A DNA stretch of 64,000 nucleotides from Candidatus Methylomirabilota bacterium (GTDB lineage: Bacteria; Methylomirabilota; Methylomirabilia; Methylomirabilales; Methylomirabilaceae): NCBI GenBank assembly GCA_016207095.1, contig JACQQF010000037.1, forward strand, positions 1 through 64,000. Reading direction: 5' to 3'. The notes under the pieces were generated by a model, which saw only the letters and a program-made list of their open reading frames with translations, did not search any database and had not been told where the DNA came from. The stretch's first letter is position 1. The number at the start of each line of letters is the position of its first letter. The position numbers were made by a program, and so were the translations under genes. Positions 8,772 through 17,761 of the stretch are shown in pieces.

Positions 8772-10280
8772 TCAGCGTGCGCTTTCCTCTACCGGCCCCT
8801 TCCCTTTCCAACGGAGATTCGGTTGGCGAGCGGCCTTCACCTCGTCCAGACGCGCGATCTTGGTCTTATGCGGCGCGGACCGTACCAATTCCGGCTCGCG
8901 CTCGGCCTCCTCGGCGATCTTTTTCATGGCGGCGATGAATTGATCGAGCGTCTCCTTGCTCTCGGTCTCGGTCGGCTCGATCATTAAGGCGCCCCTGACG
9001 ATCAGCGGGAAGTAGATGGTCGGCGGGTGGAAGCCATAGTCCATCAGCCGCTTGGCGATATCCAGGGTGTGGACATCGTGCGGGATCTGGCGCGCGTCGG
9101 AGAAGACGCACTCATGTTTGCAAAACTTGTCGTATGGCAGATGGTAGTGACCTTTGAGCTGCTTCATCAAGTAATTCGCATTGATGACGGCCACCTCGGC
9201 CACGCGGCGCAGTCCCGACGGACCCAGCGAACGGATGTAGGCGTAGGCCCGGACGAGCGCCGCGAAATTCCCGTAAAAGGCGCGGACCTTGCCGACGCTG
9301 GACGGCAGGTTGTGATTCAGGACGAACCGGCCACCCTTCCTCTCGACGACCGGAACCGGCATGAAGGGAGCGAGGTGCGCCTTGAGCCCGACCGGCCCGG
9401 CGCCCGGACCCCCACCTCCGTGCGGGACAGAAAACGTCTTGTGGAGGTTGAACTGGAGAACATCGATCCCCGTATCGCCCGGCCTGGAGATCCCCATGAT
9501 GGCATTCAGGTTGGCGCCGTCGCAGTAGACTTGTCCGCCTTTGCCGTGAACGATCTTGGCGATCTCGGCGATATGCTCCTCGAACAGGCCCAAGGTGTTG
9601 GGGTTGGTTACCATGATGGCGGCGACGTCCTCGTCCATTGCCTCAGCGACCGCGTGAGGTTCCACGCAGCCCTTCGGCCCCGACTTGATCTGGATCACCT
9701 GATAGCCGCAGAGAGCGGAGCTGGCCGGATTCGTTCCGTGGGCGGAATCAGGGACCAAGACACGCTTGCGCGGGTTCCCCTTGGACTCCAGATAGGCCCG
9801 GATCAGCATCATTCCCAACAGCTCTCCATGGGCACCGGCTGCCGGTTGAAGTGAGACACGCTCCATCCCGCTCACCTCGGCCAGATACTGCTCCAACTCG
9901 AACATCAACTGCAGGGCGCCCTGGGCCAGGGATTCCGGCTGATACGGGTGGGCGCGGGAGAACCCGGGCAGCCGCCACACCTCCTCGTTGATCTTCGGGT
10001 TGTACTTCATGGTGCAGGACCCCAACGGATAGAAGCCGAGGTCCACTCCGTAATTCCATTGCGACATCCGGGTGAAGTGGCGCACGACCTCAACCTCGGA
10101 CAGCTCGGGAAAACCCGGGATATCATGACGAAGGAGCTTCTTCGGAAGGAGCCGCTCCGGCTTCACCTCCGGGACATCGCTCTCCGGGAGTGAACAGGCG
10201 GTCCTCCCCTTGGACCCTTGGTCGAAGAGGAGCGGCTCATGGAATGCAAGCCCCTGGATGCCGATCGTCTCGTCCTTCAT
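8772..10280 (-). CDS. gcvPB: Glycine dehydrogenase (decarboxylating) subunit 2
   Basis: The C-terminal half of the split P-protein of the glycine cleavage system, which decarboxylates glycine on PLP and passes aminomethyl to lipoyl-GcvH. The product is 502 residues from ATG 10280. The PLP lysine lies in NLHKTFSVPHGGGGPG; YPLGSCTMKYNP and DSAHGTNPAS are also typical. The ATG overlaps the gcvPA stop (ATGA); an upstream in-frame start at 10358 lies inside gcvPA and is rejected. The stop TGA lies in a GACAGGCTCAG sequence resembling the local repeat family. Confidence 0.96.
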   Translation of the reverse strand: MKDETIGIQGLAFHEPLLFDQGSKGRTACSLPESDVPEVKPERLLPKKLLRHDIPGFPELSEVEVVRHFTRMSQWNYGVDLGFYPLGSCTMKYNPKINEEVWRLPGFSRAHPYQPESLAQGALQLMFELEQYLAEVSGMERVSLQPAAGAHGELLGMMLIRAYLESKGNPRKRVLVPDSAHGTNPASSALCGYQVIQIKSGPKGCVEPHAVAEAMDEDVAAIMVTNPNTLGLFEEHIAEIAKIVHGKGGQVYCDGANLNAIMGISRPGDTGIDVLQFNLHKTFSVPHGGGGPGAGPVGLKAHLAPFMPVPVVERKGGRFVLNHNLPSSVGKVRAFYGNFAALVRAYAYIRSLGPSGLRRVAEVAVINANYLMKQLKGHYHLPYDKFCKHECVFSDARQIPHDVHTLDIAKRLMDYGFHPPTIYFPLIVRGALMIEPTETESKETLDQFIAAMKKIAEEAEREPELVRSAPHKTKIARLDEVKAARQPNLRWKGKGPVEESAR

Positions 10281-11626
10281 CGCGCACCTCCCATCGCCTT
10301 GCAGAGCGCGTCGATCTCCTCTCGACTGTTCTCTTCCGTGACACAGAGAAGCAAGCAATCAGCGAGCTCCGGATAAAATCGCCCCAGCTCCATCCCACCG
10401 ATAATCCTCTTTCCCAGCAACGCCCGGTTCACCTGAGCCGGCTTCCGCTTTTTTGACCTAACGACGAATTCGTTGAAGGTCGGTCCGGAAAATCGCACGT
10501 CATATCCCCGGAGCTTGGAGAACGCCGCCTTGGCGTAGGCGGTCTTGCGAAGGTTCAGCAGCGCGAGTTCTCTGAGGCCGGTCCGGCCCAGCAAAGAAAG
10601 ATAGACGGTGGCCGTCAGGGCGCAGAGTCCTTCGTTGGTGCAGATGTTCGATGTGGCCTTTTCCCGACGGATGTGCTGCTCGCGGGTGGAGAGCGTCAGG
10701 ACATAGCCGATCCGTCCATGCTTGTCTTCGGTCTGTCCGACGAGGCGACCGGGCATGCTCCGAAGGTACGCCTCCTTCGTTGCAAAGAAGCCGAGGTAGG
10801 GGCCGCCGAAATTCAGGTGGTTCCCGAACGATTGGCCCTCCCCAACGACGATGTCGGCCCCGGATTCTCCCGGGGATCTGACGATCCCGAACGAGATCGG
10901 CTCGGGCACGGCCACGACCAAGAGGGCGTCGGCGGCATGCGCAGCCTCGGCGATCTCCTCCAACATCTCCAGGGCCCCGAAGAAATTCGGGCTCTGGACC
11001 ACGACACAGGAGGTTCTGGGCGAAAGCGCCGCCTTCATCTGCTTGAGATCGGTGGTGCCTTTGTCGGTGTAGGGGAGCTCGATCAGGCGCAGGCCGAGCT
11101 TGTTGGCGTAGGTCCCACATACCATCCGGTACTCAGGATGGACGGCGCGAGGCATCAGCACTTCCTGGCGGCCGTTGATTCGGTGAGCCATCAGGACCGC
11201 CTCGGCCAATGCGGAGGAGCCGTCGTACATCGAGGCATTGGCGATCTCCATGCCGGTGAGCTGGCAGATCAGCGTCTGGTATTCGTAGATCGCTTGGAGC
11301 GTCCCCTGCGAGATCTCCGGCTGATACGGAGTGTAGGCGGTGTAGAACTCGGATCGAAAGACCAGATGCGAGACGGCGGCAGGGATGAAGTGATTGTAGG
11401 CGCCGGCACCGAGGAACGACGAGTACCGATCCACGTCGGCGTCCTTGCCGGCCAACGCATCCATCTGCCTCTTGAGCCCGCTCTCAGAGAGCGGGGGAGG
11501 CAGATCCAGACCCCGTTTTAACCGCAGCTTGGGAGGGATATCGGCGAACAGCTCCTCACTCGATCGAACGCCGATGGCATCAAGCATCGTGCGGCAATCG
11601 GCCTCGGTGTTCGGGATGTACCGCAT
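10277..11626 (-). CDS. gcvPA: Glycine dehydrogenase (decarboxylating) subunit 1
   Basis: The N-terminal half of the split P-protein, 449 residues. Seen: MRYIPNTEADCRTMLDAIGV, SFLGAGAYNHFIPAAV, FYTAYTPYQPEISQGTLQ, the YDGSSALAEA segment and GGPYLGFFATKE. It forms an alpha2-beta2 enzyme with GcvPB. Its ATG shares one base with the gcvH stop (TGATG), so H, PA and PB are one coupled unit. Split P-proteins are widespread outside Proteobacteria such as E. coli, which carries a fused gcvP. Confidence 0.96.
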   Translation of the reverse strand: MRYIPNTEADCRTMLDAIGVRSSEELFADIPPKLRLKRGLDLPPPLSESGLKRQMDALAGKDADVDRYSSFLGAGAYNHFIPAAVSHLVFRSEFYTAYTPYQPEISQGTLQAIYEYQTLICQLTGMEIANASMYDGSSALAEAVLMAHRINGRQEVLMPRAVHPEYRMVCGTYANKLGLRLIELPYTDKGTTDLKQMKAALSPRTSCVVVQSPNFFGALEMLEEIAEAAHAADALLVVAVPEPISFGIVRSPGESGADIVVGEGQSFGNHLNFGGPYLGFFATKEAYLRSMPGRLVGQTEDKHGRIGYVLTLSTREQHIRREKATSNICTNEGLCALTATVYLSLLGRTGLRELALLNLRKTAYAKAAFSKLRGYDVRFSGPTFNEFVVRSKKRKPAQVNRALLGKRIIGGMELGRFYPELADCLLLCVTEENSREEIDALCKAMGGAR

Positions 11627-12012
11627 CAGTGACCCTCCGCCGCCAGATAGGCCTTATACTTCTCAGCCGTCATCAGATCGCGCAGCTCCTTGGGCTCCGC
11701 AATCTTGACCACGATCATCCACCCCTGGCCGTAGGGGTCGCTATTGATCTGTTCCGGCTTCGACTCGAGCGAGGAGTTGACCTCCAGCACCTGACCGGTC
11801 ACGGGACAGTAGAGGTCGGAGACCGCCTTCACCGACTCCACGACACCGAACGTCTCCATCTGCCGGAGCGGCTTGCCGACCTTCGGCAGCTCCACGAAGA
11901 CGACGTCGCCGAGCTGGCTCTGGGCAAAGTGGGTGATCCCGACCCGTCCTTGATCCCCCTCGAGCTTGATCCATTCGTGTTCCTTGGTATAGTGTAGGCC
12001 CTCCGGGTACAT
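11626..12012 (-). CDS. gcvH: Glycine cleavage system H protein
   Basis: A lipoyl carrier of 128 residues that shuttles the aminomethyl group between P- and T-proteins. The lipoylated residue is Lys62 in GVVESVKAVSD; LHYTKEHEW, VGITHFAQSQLGDVVFVELP and the C-terminal SDPYGQGWMIVV are family landmarks. A ribosome-binding site (GAGG) sits just upstream of ATG 12012. Lipoylation would need lipA/lipB or lplA, which are not in this window. Confidence 0.97.
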   Translation of the reverse strand: MYPEGLHYTKEHEWIKLEGDQGRVGITHFAQSQLGDVVFVELPKVGKPLRQMETFGVVESVKAVSDLYCPVTGQVLEVNSSLESKPEQINSDPYGQGWMIVVKIAEPKELRDLMTAEKYKAYLAAEGH

Positions 12013-12185
12013 GATGCCCTCCTCACAGAGTTCATGGTTCAGGGTTCATGGTTCACAGTAAGAACAGGTGAACGAGGAAACCGAGCTACCTGAGACCGAA
12101 GCCGTTCGGAACATCCACATCGAAGCCGCGAAGCTGTTCTGCTATGGGTTCTCTATGAACTCGCGACGATGAACTATGAACGCTC
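12013..12185. repeat. GTTCATGGTTCA-type low-complexity repeat between gcvT and gcvH
   Basis: Bases 12030-12058 are tandem-like copies of GTTCATGGTTCA(G/C), and TTCATAGTTCATC-type units recur near 12150-12180. The repeat splits gcvT from gcvHPAPB. The same text appears upstream of ftsZ (45584-45708). No promoter or terminator is clear. Confidence 0.55.
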
Positions 12186-13292
12186 TTACCGGGGCCTTCT
12201 GTAGAAGGGCGTCTGGACCACTTTCGCGGCGACCGGATTGTTTCGAATCATGACCTCAAACTCGGTGCCCACGGCCGCGTGCTCCGCTGTCACGTACCCG
12301 AGCCCGATGTTCTTTCCGAGCCACGGGGCCGGGCTCCCGCTGGTCACCTCGCCGATCACGTTCCCACCCTTGACGATCGGATAATGAGAGCGGGCGATCC
12401 CACGTGCGACCATTTCAAAGCCGACCAGTTTTCGGCGGACCCCTTCCGCCTTCTGCCGGGCCAGCACCTCACGACCGATGAAGTCTCCCTTCTCCAGCTT
12501 CACGATCCAGCCGAGATCGGCCTCGAGGACCGTATGTCGGTCGTCGATGTCGTTGCCGTAGAGGGCCATCTTTGCCTCGAGACGCAATGTGTCGCGCGCC
12601 CCGAGCCCGCACGGTTGCAGGCCCGAGGGGGTGCCCGCCTCGACCAGGGCGTTCCAGAGGCGAACGGCGTGATCGGACCGAGTGTAGATTTCGAAGCCAT
12701 CCTCGCCGGTATAGCCTGTCCGGGAGATGCAGCAGTCCACACCGAGGACCTTCCCTTCGGCGAACCAGTAATACCTGATTTTCCCTAACTCGACGGGGGT
12801 AAGCTTCTGGAGGGTCTCCTGCGCCTTGGGTCCCTGAAGGGCCAACAGGGCGACCTCATCGCTGGCATTTCGTACATGGCTGGTGGGTACGATATGGTCG
12901 CGGACCCAGGCAAAGTCCTTCTCGATGTTCGAAGCGTTCACCGTCAGGCAGTAGTAGTCGTCCGCGAACTTGTACACCGTCACATCATCGACGAAGGTCC
13001 CCTCCGGGGTCGTAAGGACTGAATACTGCACCTGGCCGACGCCGAGCCGTGAGGCATCGTTCGTGGTAATGCGCTGGACCGCCGCCAGAGCCCCGCGACC
13101 CTTGATCTCGAACTCTCCCATATGCGAGACATCGAACAGGCCCACCTTGCTCCTGACGGCCCGGTGCTCCTCCAGAATCCCGGCATACTGGACCGGCATC
13201 TCCCAGCCACCGAATGGGACCATCTTGGCGCCAAGCTGCCGATGGACGTCGAAGAGAGGGGTCCGCTTCAGGGGTCCGGCGGGCTCGCTCAT
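12186..13292 (-). CDS. gcvT: Aminomethyltransferase (glycine cleavage T protein)
   Basis: Transfers the methylene group from aminomethyl-GcvH to tetrahydrofolate and releases ammonia. The 368-residue product has the folate-binding GcvT domain (KRTPLFDVHRQLGAKMVPF, GLFDVSHMGEFEIKG, RITTNDAS) and the C-terminal barrel (GEVTSGSPAPWLGKNIGLG, a classic signature). It leads the gcv cluster and ends 173 bases before gcvH. A glycine riboswitch was looked for upstream and not found. Confidence 0.96.
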   Translation of the reverse strand: MSEPAGPLKRTPLFDVHRQLGAKMVPFGGWEMPVQYAGILEEHRAVRSKVGLFDVSHMGEFEIKGRGALAAVQRITTNDASRLGVGQVQYSVLTTPEGTFVDDVTVYKFADDYYCLTVNASNIEKDFAWVRDHIVPTSHVRNASDEVALLALQGPKAQETLQKLTPVELGKIRYYWFAEGKVLGVDCCISRTGYTGEDGFEIYTRSDHAVRLWNALVEAGTPSGLQPCGLGARDTLRLEAKMALYGNDIDDRHTVLEADLGWIVKLEKGDFIGREVLARQKAEGVRRKLVGFEMVARGIARSHYPIVKGGNVIGEVTSGSPAPWLGKNIGLGYVTAEHAAVGTEFEVMIRNNPVAAKVVQTPFYRRPR

Positions 13293-13759
13293 ACGCTAGG
13301 CTCCCGGCTTAAGACGATGCACGGCTCACACGCGGCGTTCACGGCAGGGCCCGATCTCGGCGATCGCATCATGGTCGAACTAACGCATGTGAGGGTGAAG
13401 GGGGGCAACGAGTGAGGAACGTTGTTTCAGCTACGGGCCGATCTTCAAAGATTATCCCATCTTTGTCAAGGGAAAAGTGGGCGGACTCTGATGCCGAATC
13501 GAACGAAATTTCTCCCTCCCGTCTCCTTTGCGCTCCTGTTGCGATTTCGTCAGAGTAGCTGTTGCAAAAGCGGTGGTGATACACTACGATCGTGAAGCCC
13601 GCGTGAGGGTTTTCAGGCTTCACGTTCCGGGTTGTGGCCTCTGCATTCCATGTTCCAAGTTCCCGGTTCCGTGTTCCAAGTAGAAGCACATTGGACGGCG
13701 GGCAACCCAGACGCGGCAAGATCAGGGCCCAAATCCCCTTGTCCCAAGGAGACTGATTG
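13293..13759. other. Intergenic region between divergent gcvT and the polyketide synthase gene
   Basis: There is no gene in these 467 bases. A perfect 9-bp stem (CGTGAAGCC at 13591-13599 with GGCTTCACG at 13616-13624) has no T-run after it. Bases 13645-13680 carry GGTTCC/TTCCAAG low-complexity repeats like those near murC/murG. On the minus strand TTGACA lies near 13468, with only a weak -10, as a possible gcvT promoter. Confidence 0.5.
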
Positions 13760-14785
13760 ATGGCTCATCCGAGAATCATCGCCCTCGCAACCGCCAATCC
13801 CGTAGCCCAGTTTTCCCAGGAAGAGCTCCTTACCATCTCTCCCTACACCGACGAGCGACGGCGCGGCTTTTTCCTGCACAGCGGGATCGAGCGCCGGCAC
13901 CTCTACTTGGATAAGACGAGCTTCCGCCCGACCGAGACGACTGATGAGCTCAACGCGCGGTACCGCGAGGGGAGCATCGAGATCGGCTGCAAGGCGATCC
14001 GACGCGCCTTGGAGCTGGCGGCGTGCTCCGCCCAAGAGATCGACTTCCTGGCCACCACCTCATGCACCGGCCGGCTGTGCCCCGGTCTCGATGCCTACTT
14101 CGTCCGGGAGTTTCGGATGAAGGAGGGGATTCAGCGGGTCCACGTGGGAGACATGGGGTGCGCGAGCGCGATGATCGCGCTACAACAAGCCCATAACTAC
14201 CTGATCGCCTTTCCCGGCCATCGCGCGCTGATCGTCTCGGCGGAGATCTGTTCCTCCACGTACTACCTCGATGACTCGCTTGAGACCGCAGTGGCCAACG
14301 CCATCTTCGCGGACGGGGCCGCTGCCGCCATCCTGGCGTCAGAGGGCCCTGGGATCGAAGTGCTGGGCCACATGAGCCTGGTGCGTCCGGAATACCTCGG
14401 GTTGATGGGGTTCACCTATCCCAATGGACGACCCCGCATCCTCTTGTCCAAAGAGATCCGGGGGATCGCGACCTCGATGATCAAGACGCTCACGGAGGGG
14501 ATCCTGGCTCGCTATCACCTGAAGCAGGAGGAGATCCGATTCTGGGTCCTCCACTCCGCCGGAAGGGGAGTGCTTGAACGGGCGCAGCGGGCGATGCGGC
14601 TCAGCGACGACGATCTGGCCTTCTCCCGAGGGGTGCTTCGGCAATATGGGAACATGTCATCCGCCACAGCGCTCTTCGTTTTGAACGAGGTGGTCAAGTC
14701 CGGACAGGCATCTCCGGGCGACCTCGGGCTTATGATTGCGCTCGGCCCGGGCTTTTGCGCCGAGGGAGCGCTGCTTCGGTGGTGA
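13760..14785 (+). CDS. Type III polyketide synthase (chalcone/stilbene synthase family)
   Basis: A homodimeric ketosynthase that extends a CoA-linked starter with malonyl-CoA without acyl carrier protein. The 341-residue product holds the catalytic triad Cys134 (GDMGCASAMIAL), His265 (WVLHSAGRGVLERA) and Asn298 (YGNMSSATALFVL), plus the C-terminal GPGFCAEGALL. ATG 13760 follows AAGGAGA. It is somewhat shorter than plant enzymes (about 390) but in the bacterial range. A methyltransferase overlaps its stop, and a thioesterase and two small-molecule enzymes follow, so it probably heads a small specialised-metabolite operon. The product (pyrone, resorcinol or other) cannot be predicted by eye. 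Confidence 0.93.
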   Translation: MAHPRIIALATANPVAQFSQEELLTISPYTDERRRGFFLHSGIERRHLYLDKTSFRPTETTDELNARYREGSIEIGCKAIRRALELAACSAQEIDFLATTSCTGRLCPGLDAYFVREFRMKEGIQRVHVGDMGCASAMIALQQAHNYLIAFPGHRALIVSAEICSSTYYLDDSLETAVANAIFADGAAAAILASEGPGIEVLGHMSLVRPEYLGLMGFTYPNGRPRILLSKEIRGIATSMIKTLTEGILARYHLKQEEIRFWVLHSAGRGVLERAQRAMRLSDDDLAFSRGVLRQYGNMSSATALFVLNEVVKSGQASPGDLGLMIALGPGFCAEGALLRW

Positions 14786-15513
14786 CCGCCTTGGGACCAC
14801 TCCCCCGGCTGCAAGGGGTCGCCGAGCTGCTCGACCGCCCGGACAACTCCGACGAAGAGGTCCGTGAAAATCTCCAGGACATCGAGCGACTGAACCGATA
14901 CTTCGGGGGCGCGCGTACGGCCCTGCTGCACCTGAGCCGGATGATCACCGAGCGCTCGCAGACCCGGCTCACGATCCTGGACATCGCCACCGGAGGGGCC
15001 GACATTCCCCGCACCATCTGCCGGTGGGCCAGGCGGCAACGGCTGGGCGTGACCATCGAGGCCGTGGACCGAAGCCACCAGGTCCTGGCTGCTGCTGCCG
15101 AATGGTCAGCAGGCTATCCGGAGATCCGACTGCGGCAGGAGGAGGCGCCGCCTCTTCCCTACCCGGACGACAGCTTCGACTATGTCCTCTGTTCCCTCTT
15201 CTTTCACCACCTCACCGAGGCCCAAGGAATCCACCTCTTGTGGGAGATGAGACGTGTGGCTCGGCACGGGTTGATCGTGAACGACCTGATGCGAAGCAGG
15301 CGTGCCCGCCTCCTCACAGGGATCGCCACCCGGCTCCTGTCTGGGAATCACTTGACCCGCCACGACGGCCCGATGTCGGTCCTTCGTGGGTTCAGATCGG
15401 AGGAACTACTCCACATGTCGATCGAGGCCGGCCTGGGTGACGTGAGGATCAGCCTCCACCCCTGGTTTCGGATCGCCCTGGTCAACGAGATCACGCCTTG
15501 CGCTGGGCGGTAG
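14782..15513 (+). CDS. Class I SAM-dependent methyltransferase
   Basis: About 243 residues from GTG 14782, which overlaps the synthase stop (GTGA). The SAM-binding motif I is LTILDIATGGADIPRTI; a downstream acidic segment (IEAVDRSHQVL) and DDSFDYVLCSLFFHHL complete a Rossmann methyltransferase of the UbiE/Methyltransf_11 type. Coupling to the type III synthase suggests it methylates the polyketide or a quinone made from it. A longer in-frame TTG start (14755) inside the synthase is less likely. Confidence 0.85.
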   Translation: MTALGPLPRLQGVAELLDRPDNSDEEVRENLQDIERLNRYFGGARTALLHLSRMITERSQTRLTILDIATGGADIPRTICRWARRQRLGVTIEAVDRSHQVLAAAAEWSAGYPEIRLRQEEAPPLPYPDDSFDYVLCSLFFHHLTEAQGIHLLWEMRRVARHGLIVNDLMRSRRARLLTGIATRLLSGNHLTRHDGPMSVLRGFRSEELLHMSIEAGLGDVRISLHPWFRIALVNEITPCAGR

Positions 15514-15697
15514 AGGCACATGGCACGCCGACGTCCCCGATTCTCCTGCTGGGCCGTCTCACTCCCTGACTTGCAGGTTCTGCGCGATCACGAGAAGGAT
15601 CGCGAGACGATGCTCTTCGATACATCTAGACGCCAACGACGCGAAAGGCCGATTGCCCTGACGCAGCATCCAGGTACTCGATGAGGAGGTTACGCCG

Positions 15698-16171
15698 ATG
15701 GCCCTGGCCGTGACAGAGCGCGAGCTGCAACTGCTCCTGTCGGAATCTCCCTTTACCAGCATCTACGGATTCCGACTGCACGCCATCGCCGAGGGTCAGT
15801 GCACCCTCGACGTGCCGTTCCAGACCGCGTTCGAGCGGCCGGGCGGCCTCGTGAGCGGTCCGGTGTTCATGGCCGCCGCCGACGTGGCCATGTGGCTGGC
15901 CCTGTTGACCCGCCTCGGCCCCGCGGACGGCTCAGTGACCGTCGAGATGAAGACGAACTTTCTCAGCGCGGCGAAGCAAGAAGACTTTCGGTGTACGGCG
16001 AAAATCCTGAAGTTGGGGAAGCGCCTCGTCTATGGGGTGGCGGAGTGTGTCACTCGCGAGGGCACCCTGCTGACGCACCACACCCTGACCTACTTTCGGC
16101 CGGACTCCGCCCAGCAGCCGGCCGCACCGCAGTCAGCGGGGAAACCTCGGAAGCCGGGGAGGCGGAGTTGA
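15698..16171 (+). CDS. PaaI-family hotdog thioesterase
   Basis: 157 residues with the hotdog signature: LDVPFQTAFERPGGLVSGPVFMAAADVAMW, here split as LDVPFQTAFERPGG and VSGPVFMAAADVAMWLAL, then VTVEMKTNFLSAA. Such enzymes hydrolyse acyl-CoA thioesters. GAGGAGG precedes ATG 15698. The stop overlaps the next gene's TTG start (TTGA). The upstream gap 15514-15697 shows nothing recognisable. In this cluster it may release the polyketide or recycle CoA esters. Confidence 0.85.
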   Translation: MALAVTERELQLLLSESPFTSIYGFRLHAIAEGQCTLDVPFQTAFERPGGLVSGPVFMAAADVAMWLALLTRLGPADGSVTVEMKTNFLSAAKQEDFRCTAKILKLGKRLVYGVAECVTREGTLLTHHTLTYFRPDSAQQPAAPQSAGKPRKPGRRS

Positions 16172-17061
16172 TCGACATTCGGGCTGAGACGTTTGACGGG
16201 ACCTTTCTGTTTGCCCCACACTACGCCGACATCAACGGCTTTGAGATGCACTTCGTGGACGAGGGCCGCGGTGAACCGATCGTGCTGGTGCACGGGGATC
16301 CCACCTGGGGGTACCTGTACCGCACATTCATTCCGATCCTCTCACAGCGTCGTCGCTGCATTGTGCCGGATCATATGGGCATGGGCAAGTCTGGTGTGCC
16401 ACAGGACCCGTACCCCTACCGGCTGCGGCATCACGTCGCGAACCTCGAAGCCCTGTTGCTGCATCTGGAACTACACGAGATGACGTTGGTCCTGCACGAC
16501 TGGGGCGGGCCGGTTGGGTTGGGGTTCGCGACCCGCCACCCCGACCGAATCAAACGCCTCGTTCTCATGAACACCTGGGCGTGTGCCCCCTGGCCGGGTG
16601 GCCCCTTGCCGAGGCTGTTAGAACTGATCCGTTCCAAACGAGGGGAAAAGTTCGTGTTGGAGAAGAATGGCTACCTGGAACCCGCACTAGTGGGCACCAC
16701 GCATCGGCCGGAGAACCTGACGAAGACGGTGCTGGACGCCTATCGTGCCCCGTTCCCCACGCCCGAGTCCCGCCTCGCCCTGCTGTGTTGGTCGCGCGAC
16801 ATCCCCGTTCACGAGACCGATCCCTCCTACTCGGAGATGAAGCGGATTGAAGCGGCGCTGGTCCGCTTCAGCGGGACGCCGACGCTCTTGGTGTGGGGTA
16901 TGAGGGACCCGGTCCTTCCCGAATCGGTCCTGCGCACGTGGCAGCGGATCTACCCACAGGCGACGACAGCCGAGATCGAAGACGCGAGCCATTTCCTGCA
17001 GGAAGACGCGCCGAAACGGATCGTCCTCTGTATCGAGGAATTTCTGGAGACCAACCCGTAG
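16168..17061 (+). CDS. Haloalkane dehalogenase/OleB-like alpha/beta hydrolase
   Basis: I start this 297-residue protein at TTG 16168: GGGAGGCGGAG lies directly upstream and the codon overlaps the thioesterase stop; the frame is open much further upstream but antisense-like there. Seen: oxyanion motif VHGDPTWGYLYRTF, nucleophile Asp111 in VLHDWGGPVGLG, a later acid in VWGMRDPVLP and the His in EDASHFLQED. An Asp nucleophile in HDWGG marks the haloalkane dehalogenase branch, which includes OleB beta-lactone decarboxylases of olefin synthesis. No oleACD genes are present, so the substrate is unknown. Confidence 0.85.
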   Translation: MIDIRAETFDGTFLFAPHYADINGFEMHFVDEGRGEPIVLVHGDPTWGYLYRTFIPILSQRRRCIVPDHMGMGKSGVPQDPYPYRLRHHVANLEALLLHLELHEMTLVLHDWGGPVGLGFATRHPDRIKRLVLMNTWACAPWPGGPLPRLLELIRSKRGEKFVLEKNGYLEPALVGTTHRPENLTKTVLDAYRAPFPTPESRLALLCWSRDIPVHETDPSYSEMKRIEAALVRFSGTPTLLVWGMRDPVLPESVLRTWQRIYPQATTAEIEDASHFLQEDAPKRIVLCIEEFLETNP

Positions 17062-17149
17062 GTGCGAAGATGGGAAGATCGGCGGGCTCGGTTCGCTTGC
17101 GTGTTCCTACGTTCACAGACCAACTTCAAACTCTACACGAGGAGACCCC

Positions 17150-17533
17150 ATGCCACTGGTGCGCATCTCGCTTCGGGAGGGCAAGCCCGAAACGTACCGT
17201 CGAGCACTTGCCGATGGCATTCATCGAGCAATGGTTGAGACCATCAACGTCCCTCCATTGGACCGGTTCCAGGCCATCACTGAACATCCCGCCCAGAGCT
17301 TGATCTACGATCCGGCCTATCTGGGAATTGTGCGGAGCGATAATGTGGTGTTCGTGCAGATCATACTCAACGCCGGGCGCTCCACGGAGCAGAAGCGGGC
17401 GCTCTATGCCCGGATGGCCGAGTTGCTCCAGGCGAGTCCCGGGTTGCGCCCCCAAGATCTGCTGATCAGTTTGGTTGAGGTCTCGCGAGAGAACTGGTCA
17501 TTCGGCAATGGGCAAGCTCAGTATGCTGTCTAG
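17150..17533 (+). CDS. Tautomerase-superfamily protein
   Basis: 127 residues beginning MPLVRISLREGKPETYRRAL; removal of Met exposes the catalytic Pro1 of 4-oxalocrotonate tautomerase relatives. QAITEHPAQSLIYDP and the VEVSRENWSFGNG tail match the longer single-chain tautomerases. GAGGAGACC precedes ATG 17150. It is last in the apparent synthase-methyltransferase-thioesterase-hydrolase series, with an 88-base gap, so co-transcription is likely but not certain. Confidence 0.85.
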   Translation: MPLVRISLREGKPETYRRALADGIHRAMVETINVPPLDRFQAITEHPAQSLIYDPAYLGIVRSDNVVFVQIILNAGRSTEQKRALYARMAELLQASPGLRPQDLLISLVEVSRENWSFGNGQAQYAV

Positions 17534-17761
17534 TACCGTCGGCTCGCCCAGTGGCCTTCGCTGAGTGTGGCACTGCGTGCAGGTTGGAAAGATTCCCCCC
17601 TCCTGTCAAGGACGCCGAACCTTTATAGGCCTGCCAACCTTCTCACCTACACACTCACGAACGAACCGTCATCGGGTCACCCGGCCGCCGGTCGGCGCGC
17701 CGCTCGTCCACCTTCCCGACGCCCACTGTTGGACCATAGCGAACCTCCTCGTTGCCATGGA

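Noticed and set aside
13293-13450. Glycine riboswitch before gcvT, suggested by GGTGAAGGGGGGCAACG
   Set aside because: The motif is on the plus strand, away from gcvT, and lacks the rest of the aptamer core and a tandem partner.
13369-13719. Minus-strand frame of 116 codons upstream of gcvT
   Set aside because: It is built largely from GGTTCC-type repeats and has no recognisable protein features.
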